Positions 55,301 through 64,000 of a DNA stretch of 64,000 bases are shown piece by piece (position 1 is the first letter of the stretch; each line of letters begins with the position of its first letter). This DNA comes from Dromiciops gliroides (Eukaryota > Chordata > Mammalia > Microbiotheria > Microbiotheriidae): contig NC_057863.1 in NCBI RefSeq assembly GCF_019393635.1, positions 641,859,306 through 641,923,305 of the forward strand. The letters run 5' to 3'. A model generated the notes under the pieces. That model saw nothing but the letters and a program-made list of their open reading frames with translations, was not told the origin of the DNA and did not search any database. The translations under genes were made by a program, and so were the position numbers.

Positions 55301-57949
55301 CCCCAGGGAAGGGGGGGGGGGGATGTGTGCTCAGAAGCACCCTGAGGAGCCCCATTCTGGAGCTGGGCTGTCTGCCCCCTAAACTATCACTGTCTCTTCA
55401 ATCATCAGTCACCTCAAGGGGTCCTGCAGGGCAGGCTTCCATCCTTGATAATCCAGCCCCCTGCAGCATGGTCTGGGTTGGGCCTCCTCCAGCCTCCTCA
55501 CCTGTGAGAAACAGTCATCGGCATCCCTCCCAACTCTGTGAGATGCCCAGCTGGACCTTCCTGAGAACCTAGGCTCGATGTGGTCTCCCAGGGTGCTGGG
55601 GGTCCCTGAGGAAGGAACAGGGGCAGGTACCTGCTGAAGAAGCAGCACAGCCCAGGGCTGGGGGCTGCAGCCACCAAAAATCGGCAACGGTGGGGCCTGC
55701 TGACTGCCGCTCTTGGCGGCTGGTGGGCTGAGCCTGCCGGAACCGAGCCATGTACCTGTCACAGGGAGAATGAATGGAGAGGACACCCGCCTCAGTCCAA
55801 GGAGTCTCTTTTCTTCCCCTCCCCCCCCAAGAGGGCCCTGACTAGGGGGTCTTATCTCCTCCTAGCTTCTGGTTCTTCCTACTTACTTGGCAAGCACAGA
55901 GTCTCCTAACTGCTCTGTCTGTCCTTCTGGTGGATCAGAGGGGGAGGAAAGGCTAGTTGAAGGCCATGACTCATCAAAATCTGGGGACAGCGGGGCTGGA
56001 CAGGAGGGTGGGGGGCTGAGCTGACGTGGTCGTGATGGACTTAGGACCTGGAGACAGGGAAGGAAAGCTGGGGGTCCAGGGCCTCCTCTCAGACCTTCCT
56101 CCTTTATCTCCCCCCACAAACGAGTTTCCTGCACCTAGGCCCAATTTCTGATCCTACTTAGAAGTTTTCAAAGATTCTGAGCGCTCCTGTTCCTGTCCTA
56201 GTAATCAGTTGCCCCCACCGGTCCAGGCCCCACCACTGGGGGCAGTCACTGAAGCTTGCCTGACAGGCCCATTTTTTCATTTCCTTGCCTGCTCTAGGTG
56301 TGAAAACAACATCTCCTTTCGTTTTGGAGGCCAATCACTTCATTTTACAAAGGAGGAAAGGGAGGCCCCCGGAGGTGACTTGTCCAAGGGCACAAAGTGG
56401 TAAAAGGGAGAGCTGAGATGGGAACCTTTGATACCAAATCCAGCCCTTTCACTGCTCCATTCTATCTTTCAGGACATCTCATGAGCCCAGTCATCAGAAG
56501 GTTATTCTTCTAAGAACCATTTTACAGATAGTAGCATTACAATTTGAGTTGGAAGGCAGCCTATTGACTTGCCCCAGGAGTCACACAGCTTTTGTCAAAA
56601 CCTCCAAGCCCAATAAATCCCCTGACTATAGGATTGGCACCACTGGAACAAAGAGGGGAGGAGAGAGGCAACTGTGCCACAGTGTAAAGGCCATTCACTC
56701 AACCTGGAGCCAGACCCTCCCTGGGGCTCAGTTTCTTCCTCTGTAAAATGGGGGTCCAGCCAGATTACTAAATCTTATGATTCTCTGACTTAGAATCTGA
56801 TCTAAGCCTTGGCAGGCACTTGGATACAGATACGGCTCCTTAATTCAATTAAACAAACATTGTGTCTAACAGCTCTGTGTTAGGCTGGGGAAAGTCCCTG
56901 CCCTCCCAGAGCTGGGGTGGGATGGGCTGCAACACACACTCAAATGAGGAGGAAACCCATCGGCCCATCAGGCTAGTAATTGACCACCTTGGGACCCTCC
57001 CTTCTCATCCGTGATTCCTGGCTCCCTTCAAGTGTCAGTTAAGTCTAGAATTCTGCAAGACACCTTTCCCAGGCTACTCGATCTTAGTGCCTTCCGTCCG
57101 GATTGTCTCCAAGTCTCCTGTCTTTGGATCGTCTGTACCTAGTTATCTGCCTGCCTTATGCCCGTTGGAGAGCAGGGACAGTCATTTGCCCTTCTTTGTA
57201 GAAGCCCATTAAACTGGGGGGGGGGGTATAATAAAAAAATACTAGTCATTGATCGGCTCCTGATCCACAGTCCTAAACCGGGAACCGCTTCGCTAATTCG
57301 AGTGCTTAAATTCGAGCCCCTTAAAGGGGCTGAAGCCGTCCCAGGGGAGGGACAGCGGAGAACACTGGAGGGCAACCTTGTGGCGGGGGCACTTCAGGAC
57401 CTACAGGCTCCACTTCAGAAACTGACAAGAGGAGGCCCTCGTAGTCAGGGGGCCCGCAGCGGGGCGCCCCTGCACTTCCCGCTGCCCGTCACCTCCGTCA
57501 AAAGGCATTTTATTTTTAGACAGGGAGGGTAGCCAAGACTGTGAGAACCCACTCAAGATGAAGAAACTGAGGCACTGGGAGGTGAAAGGCCTGGAGGAGT
57601 GACCAACCGCCCCCGACTCTCCAAGGCCAGGCCCATCCCAAGTTCCAGCATCCCTCCCCGCGACACGCCCGGGGGGCGTGTCCTCACCACGGTCTGGGCC
57701 CCGCCTCCGCGGCCTCGCTCTCGCTCAGAGGACGGGTGGTAATGGCTCCGCCTCCTTGGGGGCGTGGGTTTGCTGACCCGGAAGGAAAATACGGCTAGGC
57801 TGGAAAGGCGACAGAAGGGTGGGATTAGGCGGGCCGAGAGAGGACTACGATTCCCAGGAGACTCTGGGGCCGGGTGAGAACAGTATTTCCCGCCCGGGAA
57901 AGCGCGCCCCTCTTAGGGCCCCGAGGATCGGTCCTCACCTGTTGTCCAT
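52367..57949 (-). CDS. PROSER3: PROSER3, proline and serine rich protein 3
   Basis: Pro/Ser-rich, mostly disordered protein of poorly known role. Eleven exons: 57939-57949, 57688-57799, 55887-56047, 55631-55755, 55502-55605, 54947-55041, 54226-54356, 53963-54087, 52798-53833, 52622-52703, 52367-52487; phases close to 700 codons. Start MDNSLAVFSF parallels human MDRSLPVFSI. Conserved blocks: FDESWPSTS, KYMARFRQAQPTSRQERQSA, VADFWWLQ, LDLKTLSLQDRAAHLL, PEDDILFQWRLRRKMELAQ. The C-terminal DSDGTDFEEDALLQVLRARR segment is acidic then basic and helical. Exon 9 carries an 11-residue tandem repeat that makes the protein much longer than the 480-residue human form I recall. Exons 5 and 6 are the least conserved and were fixed mainly by splice sites and phase. 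All borders GT/AG. Confidence 0.9.
53360..53790 (-). repeat. PROSER3: coding minisatellite in PROSER3 exon 9 (33 bp units, 99 bp higher-order)
   Basis: The sense strand encodes successive 11-residue modules of three kinds: PPIPLYGPQQG, PPVPLYVTQQS and PPAPLSHPQQG. Two rounds run in the order A-B-C, then B and C alternate. Unit length of 33 bases keeps the frame in every copy. Confidence 0.9.
54536..54690 (+). mobile_element. MIR relic in PROSER3 intron 6
   Basis: caacacctcactattatccc, cattttacaggcgagaaaac, gaagtgacttgcccagatgc, acacagctagagtctg. Confidence 0.7.
56260..56960 (+). repeat. cluster of old SINE/interspersed relics in PROSER3 intron 2
   Basis: 56335-56405 (cattttacaaaggaggaaag, gtgacttgtccaagggcaca), 56560-56600 and 56670-56780 (ctcagtttcttcctctgtaa) are MIR-like. 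56830-56960 resembles the family at 11650. No exon is needed here: phase closes across the intron. Confidence 0.5.
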
Positions 57950-58250
57950 TCCACCGCCGCCACTGCCACTACCGCCACCTCCTCGAACCCTACCTTTCCC
58001 TTCTCCCGCCTCGGAGCCGGCGCTGTCCGTCGCTAAGCAACAACCCCTTCTGGCACGCCCCTTTTGGCGGAAGCACCGGGGCGGGATAGGGAGCGGCCCC
58101 GACGCTTCCAACTGCCGCGAGGTGCCGCGCCCAAGTGCGCTTGCGCTGATACCGCCCTCGTCCATTCGTGGGCGGGGTTTTCCTGGGGGACGGGACTTCG
58201 GAGGAAGTCAGGCGACATTCTATTGGCTACTCCTCTTTCTAGGCCCGTAA
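57950..58250 (-). promoter_or_regulatory. PROSER3: PROSER3 promoter region
   Basis: CpG-rich stretch upstream of the ATG at 57949 with an NRF1-like tgcgcttgcgct (58136-58147) and an inverted CCAAT box (attggct, about 58222-58228). No TATA. A Gly-rich frame reading through it is not counted as coding. Confidence 0.6.
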
Positions 58251-60040
58251 ATAGGGATGAAGATTGACAGGTGGTGGCTCGGGGCGCACTTGGAATAGGG
58301 CGTCCGAGGTTCCCACTCCGGGAAAAGATTCTGTCCTTTCGGGGGATACGGCTCTCATCCGAGCAGCCCGGCCTCCAGCGGGGGGCCCCACGTGGGTGTC
58401 ATTCTGTCCGTACCCTTCCCCCTACCCCACCCCATTTGCCCAGGCCTGGCAAGAAGGTGGGCGGCTGGGCGGGGCCGAGGACCACCCCCCCCCCAGGCTC
58501 CCGTGGCCATTTCCCACTCCTCCCCAGGGGGCCTCCTCTCCTCACTGACCTCCCCCCTACCCGGGAACCCCTCCTCATCTCTAATCCTTCCTCGTTAGGT
58601 GACCCCCTCCCCCCACCCCCCTCACCGCCCCTCAGTCCGAAGGTCATTGCTCCCATTTTACCGGTGGGGAAACTGAGGCCCAGGAGGCTCCGAGCCCTGG
58701 AGTCTCGAGTTTAGGGCCCTCTCCAGTGCCGCCCCCCCCCCACGCACCCCTCCCTCCTTTGTTTCTTCAGCATCCCGTCCACTTCCCCTTCAGCTGACCC
58801 CTGCGGGTGCCAGGCATTCTTGGCTCGGGGGCCAGTGTGCCCACAGGTGGTGGGATCAGCGGGCTGCGCTATTTCTGGCCCAAGCCGTCCCAGATGCCCC
58901 CTGGCCCTTAGCCGAGGGGCACAGGGCGTCCTGGCCTCCCTCTCCTGGGGCCGTGACTCACCGCATTAACGGGTGATGGATGGAGCACCTGGGTCCCTGG
59001 AGAGCCCCCAGAGCCTTCTCTGGGCCTCCCGGGGGCTGGGGGTGCTCGCAGGGGCTCTGCCCTGGAGGAGGGGAGGGAGCCTGGGTCTAGGGTTCGAGCC
59101 TGTCACGTTCAGGCTTCTTAGTCGGTGTGCCACTTGGGTTGTGCCCGGGCACTGCCCGTTCATCTGACCCTTGGATTCAGAAGGAGCCCAAGGTGGGGGC
59201 GGGAGAGTCGTGGCCCTTTCTTCCCTGGATGGGCCTGGGCACGGTCCTGGGCTTCGGTCGGAGGGGTGGACCTCTTCAAAGCAAATTGTCCCTAAGGAGG
59301 ATCCCACATTCCCAAGGGCAGGACGTCAGGGATCTGTGGAGCTGTCTCACCTGGGGTGTGGCCCCCATCCCTGCTCCTCTCCCCCCTAAAAATCTTGGGA
59401 GGAGCTGAGGATTTCATTAGCTTATGCCCCCTTCCTTGTTGTTGAGGGGGGCGCTGCAGATCCCTGGATCTTTAGGTGATGGGAGGGGAGCAGGTACCCT
59501 GACCCTTGGATAAAGAGGGTGCCCCCCCCCATGGCCTCACCCCAGCCCCCACCCAGGCAAGCAGGCCCCAAATGGAAATAGGACCTGCCAGGCCAGCTGC
59601 CTGCGTCACTTGCCCAGATTTGTAGCTAGGCCCTTGGGGTGGGTGACTTAAAGGGGCAGGCAGCCTGATGCCAAGTGCTGCTCTGGGCTCCATCTGGGAG
59701 GTGCTTAGCCATCCCCGTGGGCCTGCCGATGCCCACATTCAGGACCAAGTGCTCTCTCTATGCAGGTGCCAGTCAGTCCTTGCCCTGGGTGCCCATCAGC
59801 ATTTCCCACCCTCCAACAGCCTGCACACACTGACATGTCTGTCCCTGCACCAACCAGGCTTCACAATCCATGGGGCGGTGGGGGGGGTCTTAGCCAGCCA
59901 GGCTTCAACAAACAAGAAATGTCCTCACTTCCATGTCTCTCCCGGAGCTGTTGTGTGTCTGTCTTGTCAAGGACTTCTCCATTCCCCTCCCCCCTCTCTT
60001 CTCCTGGCTGGCAAGAAACTCCAGGGAATCCTGCTCTGGG
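58251..60040. other. intergenic spacer PROSER3-HSPB6
   Basis: No exon seen. Short MIR relics at about 58640-58690 (cattttaccggtggggaaac) and 59080-59190 (gggttcgagcctgtcacg). The rest is C/G-rich single-copy-looking sequence; muscle regulatory sites for HSPB6 could lie here but I cannot assign any. Confidence 0.45.
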
Positions 60041-60052
60041 GGAGGGGCCTGC

Positions 60053-60058
60053 TATAAA
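60053..60058 (+). promoter_or_regulatory. HSPB6: HSPB6 TATA box
   Basis: tataaa in gctataaaggggcc, 50 bases before the ATG. This predicts a transcript start near 60080-60085 and a 5' UTR of about 25 bases. HSPB6 is the only gene in the window with a clear TATA box, which fits its tissue-restricted, inducible expression. Confidence 0.8.
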
Positions 60059-60107
60059 GGGGCCAGGTCGAGTGCCCGCTGGGGACTTGCTGCCGCCCAG
60101 CCTGACC

Positions 60108-61157
60108 ATGGAGATCCCCGTGCCCATCCAGCCGTCCTGGCTGCGCCGCCCAGCCTCCGTAGCCTTCCCCAGCCTCAGCACCCCAACCAGGCTCTTCGAC
60201 CAGCGCTTTGGGGAGGGTCTGCTGGAGGCGGAGCTGGCTGCACTCTGCCCTCAGGCCCTAGCCCCCTACTACCTTCGGGCACCTAGCGTGGCCCTTCGGG
60301 CTGATCCTGGCCCCGGAGAGGTACGGACCTTCCCAGATGCTCCCTAGCAATTCACTTATCTCTTTTTCCTGAATGCCTACTCAGCTGGGGGGGAGGGGGG
60401 GGGTCTCAAGGCCAGAGAAGACTTTCCCCATTGCCAAAGGGCCCCAGGTCAACTCGAAAGAACCCCGACTCATCCAGAAGGGTCAGGGCTCCTAAAAGGG
60501 GGCACTTCCCCAGACTGACCCACTCCTCTAGCCCCCTTTTCTGCCCAGGCCCGGGGAATGTTCACCATTGCCCAGACTAGTGCAGTCCTCCCTCAGGTGG
60601 CCCCCCCTAAACCCTGGGGGAGGCCTCCTTATTGACCTTCCTGGTCCCCCAGGGGTACCCCCTGAGCTCCCTAACGCCTGCCCCACAGGTGAGCCTGGCC
60701 AAGGGGGAGTTTTCAGTGTTGCTGGATGTGAAGCACTTCTCCCCAGAGGAGATTAATGTCAAGGTGGTGGGAGACCATGTGGAAGTACATGCCCGACATG
60801 AGGAACGCCCGGTATGTTGGGGAGGGGGCAGGAGGCAGATCAGGGTGGGGCTTGGGGGACAGAAGAGAAGGGGAGGGATAAGGAAAGACAGGCAAGGAAT
60901 CAGGAAGGGGGGTACAGGGGCATGAGTCACCCCAGCCTAAAGGGGATGCTATCATATTGCAGGATGAGCACGGCTTCATCTCCCGGGAGTTTCACCGCCG
61001 TTACCGTCTACCAGAGGGTGTGGACCCTGCAGCAGTGACCTCAGCCCTGTCCCCTGAGGGGATCCTGTCTATCCAGGCCCCGGGCACCACCCCGGGGACC
61101 CAGGCAGCTGAGCATACTGTGCCCATTGCCCAGGGGTCAGCCCCTGGGGCTAAGTAG
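60108..61157 (+). CDS. HSPB6: HSPB6 (Hsp20), small heat shock protein
   Basis: Small chaperone of muscle and other tissues. Three exons, 60108-60320, 60689-60811 and 60963-61157, give 176 codons (human 160), all in phase 0 with GT/AG borders. Start [17 protein letters not shown] and [20 protein letters not shown] are nearly identical to human. The alpha-crystallin domain spans exons 2-3 ([69 protein letters not shown]). The extra length lies in the linker before the domain ([15 protein letters not shown]) and in a Thr/Pro/Gly-rich tail ([15 protein letters not shown]). The N-terminal kinase site has an inserted proline (RRPAS rather than human RRAS). Tail to tail with LIN37. Confidence 0.98.
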
Positions 61158-61467
61158 GAGGGGTTCCTTTTACTCCCAGGAAATGGGGCTGCCACATTCA
61201 GACCGGGCTTCCAACTAACTCCCCAACTAACTCCCCGCTATTCTGAGCTCTAACCACCCAGCGCTGACCCCACTCCCCCCAAACACTAGTCCTTCCTGTC
61301 CGTGGACAGGTCCAGCCCCTGTCTTTCTAATACCCCAAGCTGGGACTTCCCTTCCCCCTCCCTCCTTCTCCTTTTGGAGGGTCCTGGCTTTGTCCTTCCC
61401 AATACCTGAATACCACCCCCCTCCCGCCCATGCCCCATGCTCTGAGGAGGCCTGGCCTCCAGGACTC

Positions 61468-61473
61468 AATAAA
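61468..61473 (+). terminator. HSPB6: HSPB6 poly(A) signal (AATAAA)
   Basis: AATAAA about 310 bases after the stop, followed by a short spacer and GT-containing text. Confidence 0.8.
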
Positions 61474-61557
61474 TACCCTGGGACTCTCCCTGCCTGCAGT
61501 CAGACATGTAAGCCCTAGCAGGAGAAGAAAACAGATAGAGGGCTGGGGGGGGGCACT

Positions 61558-61563
61558 TTTATT
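61558..61563 (-). terminator. LIN37: LIN37 poly(A) signal (AATAAA)
   Basis: tttatt on plus, AATAAA on minus, only 22 bases after the LIN37 stop. Its cleavage site would fall within about 60 bases of the HSPB6 3' end. Confidence 0.75.
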
Positions 61564-61584
61564 TGGGGAGGGTCCAGCGCAGGG

Positions 61585-63650
61585 TCACTGGCGCTCATAC
61601 ATCTCCCTTAGAATCTTCATGCTCTCCGAGTAGCGCAGCTGGTTCCGGTGGGAGGCCTCCTTCCACCTGGGGGTGACAGGCTGTCAGGGCTGAGCTTGCC
61701 CCGAGGGGTTGAGGGGGCCAAGCCAGGCCAGGGCCAGGGTTCATACCTCTGCCTGATGCGTTTCCAGCGCTCCATGTTACGGTAGATGAGGGAGGACATG
61801 GTTGGGGCTGTCTCAGGGGGCTATGTAGAGAGGGAGAGGCAGAGGAAGCCGGTTTACCAGCGTCCTCCCCTAAGGCTGCCCTCTCTCCTCCCAAGAGCCC
61901 CTGGATGGGTCTGGGGCTGACTTACTGGGTCCTCAGAGGCCTCCTGGCGCTCTGGCCGAAGTGGGGAGGGGATTCTGGGGCTAGGGGCTTCACCAGGAGG
62001 GCAGGGGGCGGTGGGGGGTGGCAGCTTGTACACGTCTCTGCTCTTCCCGTTGCTGACCTCCGTGCCCTTTGGAAAGAATTGGCCCCAAAGTCCCGTGTCA
62101 GGTCCCCTGTGTGGGGGCGGGTAACGCCCTCTTCCCTCCCTTTGAGGCCCCTTCCCCCTGCATTCTCACCTCCTCATCCTCTGGCCGGGGAGGGGCAGGG
62201 GGGCTAGGAGACCGCTCTGGCTCCCGCACAGAGGGGCAGTTCCTCATCCAGGCCCGGCAGATGGGGTAAAGTGGCGTGTTCTCACTGAACTGGGCCAGGT
62301 CCACACTTCGGTCAAATAGCTTGATGGTATAAGTGTCTGGGGGTGGGGGGGTGGGGGAAGGCCAAGATGAACCCAGGGGGTCCTAGATGGATAGCCAGCC
62401 CTCCTCCCTGCCCCCCCACCCCCAGACCCCAGGCCCAGAGCTGCCTGGCCCTTCTCACCGACCAGCACTCACTGGGTCTCTGCTGTCCCCCCTCTGCCAA
62501 CCCATCTTCCATCTCCTTCCTCTTCTTCCTCCGGTGATGGGGGAACCTGGCTGATGGCCTGTGGGGGACAGGGATTGGGCACTGACTGGACAGATGGGCA
62601 GGATTGGCCCTAGATGTGGGCCCTCCCCCAGCGAAAGGGCCCAGGGACAAGCCAAGAGGCCTGGCTGTGGACCCAGGGCAGGATGCAGCCAGGTTTGGGA
62701 AGGCCTTGAATGCCAGGATGAGGGGGGAAGGGCCTGGACCAGACAAGAACTAGAGGAAGGAAGGGTGGGATGAGGGGAAAGGGAGAAGAGGGGAGGCCCC
62801 ATAGACAGAGCCCAGGTAAAAGCCCACCTCTCCCCCAGCCGGAACGCCCGGGGGAGGTTACCGTTTGCCAGCAGATGTGATGGAGCAGTCCCTAGGGAGA
62901 AGAAAGATGGCATCAGACCAGCCCCCGGGGGCCAGAGATGCCTCCGGTGACACCCCCCCCCCCGCCCCCAAACTTAGCCAGTCACCTACTTGCTGTGAGC
63001 ATCGGAAGGTGTTTTCCCGGCCTCCTCCTCCAGCTGTTCCCTTTGGGAGACAGAATTACAGAAACTCAGACCTTAGGCCTGACCTCCCGCCCCTCTCAGC
63101 TTGGATCCCTCCAGGCACAGGTGTCTCAGTACCTGAAGCAGCCCATTCTGACGGCTGGAAGCTAGAATCTGGGCTCTCTCCCTTTGCTCAGAGTTCTGGC
63201 TGCCCCCACCCCCCAGCACAGGGCAGCCTGGAAGTCAGGGGTCAGTCTTGTCCTGCCGAGTCTCCCACTCTCCTTCACCTGCCTCAATCACCTGAGCTAC
63301 CCCCACATCAGACACAGACACAGACACACACACACACACACACACTTTATAAAGGAACAAACAGGAGGCCCAGCGATGGAGAGGGGCTCCCCAAGACCAC
63401 ACAGCACACTGGAGCCAGGCATGGGAACTCAGACCCAGCCCAAGGCTCTTTCCCTGAAGCTGCCTCTGACTGGATAGTTTTGAGGGGCCCCTCCCCAACC
63501 CCAGGCTCCAGGTGGGACGCATGACCAGAGCAGCTCAGAGCCTCCTGGGGCGCGGGGCAGGCCCCGGCCCTCACCGGTCCACATCACTCTTCTCCAGCAA
63601 ACACTGCAGGACGGCATCCAAGTGGTTCCTGGCTTTGGACATCTCCAATT
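61585..63650 (-). CDS. LIN37: LIN37, MuvB/DREAM complex subunit (all but the first coding exon)
   Basis: Subunit of the MuvB core that represses cell-cycle genes in quiescence as part of DREAM. Eight exons in view: 63575-63650, 62990-63040, 62862-62891, 62473-62558, 62170-62336, 61926-62066, 61747-61820, 61585-61666. They read [132 protein letters not shown] and [20 protein letters not shown], the human order. The phase at 63650 requires one preceding base. The minus strand at the window edge reads G then GTGAGGGG, so the upstream exon (human MFPVKVKVEKS) most likely ends exactly at 64000. Confidence 0.96.
63324..63346. repeat. (CA)n microsatellite in LIN37 intron
   Basis: About eleven ca units between exons 63575-63650 and 62990-63040. 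Confidence 0.9.
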
Positions 63651-64000
63651 CTGGAGGGGAAAGATCAGAACCTCAGGCCACATCGAGGCACTGATGGCCA
63701 GAGCTGACCAGTGACTGGCTCCCACGGGCATGGAGCAGAGTCAGAATTTGGGTCGGATGTTGGAGAAGGAAGGAGACAGGCCAGATGGAGATCACAGCTA
63801 GTGAAGGGGGGGGAGGAAGGGGGCCCTCCAGCTTAGGGCCTTCACCCACTGATGCTCATTCTGGACGAAGAGGAGCAAACAAAGAACCAACAATGAGCAG
63901 GGGGTGGCCCCAGGTGGCCCCAAGAGCTGAGTGCACCAGAGGGGTTCGGCTGAGCCTGGAAGGCTTTGGAAGCCCCAGATAAGTGGCCCAGCCCCTCACC

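Noticed and set aside
57935-58165. Longer PROSER3 N-terminus beginning upstream (MDEGGISASA...)
   Set aside because: The frame is open through CpG-rich promoter DNA, but the human protein begins at the Met-Asp corresponding to 57949, and the upstream part is Gly/Ser low complexity.

Overview
The window is vertebrate nuclear DNA from a marsupial. Two signs support this. At least thirteen copies of a tRNA-derived SINE carry the cagctaggtggcacagtgga head and the Ctgtgtgaccctgggcaagtc body typical of marsupials, many with clear target-site duplications. The gene order also matches human 19q13.12, read in the opposite direction. I cannot separate American from Australian marsupials. No tRNA, rRNA or snRNA gene, CRISPR array or operon was seen.

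Layout: APLP1 (minus, first three coding exons, cut by the left edge); KIRREL2 (minus, 15 exons, complete CDS); about 17 kb of repeats (LINE-1 pieces, marsupial SINEs, an antisense CR1/L3-type LINE, MIR relics and a degenerate minisatellite); PRODH2 (plus, 10 exons, complete); a 2.8 kb G/T-rich minisatellite; a TEX14-like pseudokinase gene (plus, 19 coding exons, complete); ARHGAP33 (minus, 22 exons, complete); PROSER3 (minus, 11 exons, complete); HSPB6 (plus, 3 exons, complete); LIN37 (minus, all but the first coding exon or exons). Exon boundaries were placed by hand from GT/AG sites, reading phase and remembered human proteins. In every complete gene the phases close to one open CDS.

Two points stand out. 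First, NPHS1 (nephrin), which in human lies between KIRREL2 and PRODH2, is not recognisable here: its slot holds almost only mobile DNA. Second, an intact 736-residue paralog of TEX14 (ankyrin repeats plus a dead kinase fold) lies between PRODH2 and ARHGAP33, where I recall only a non-coding RNA in human. It sits behind a CpG-rich promoter with CRE, MYB and NRF1 type sites, a combination common at male germline promoters.

The genes form no shared pathway. KIRREL2 is an adhesion protein of the nephrin/Neph family, APLP1 a neuronal APP relative, PRODH2 a mitochondrial hydroxyproline/proline dehydrogenase, ARHGAP33 a PX-SH3-RhoGAP protein, HSPB6 a small heat shock protein and LIN37 a MuvB/DREAM subunit. 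Their 3' ends are packed closely (TEX14-like/ARHGAP33 and HSPB6/LIN37 are tail to tail), which is typical of this gene-dense block. Minisatellites and microsatellites fill the introns and spacers.
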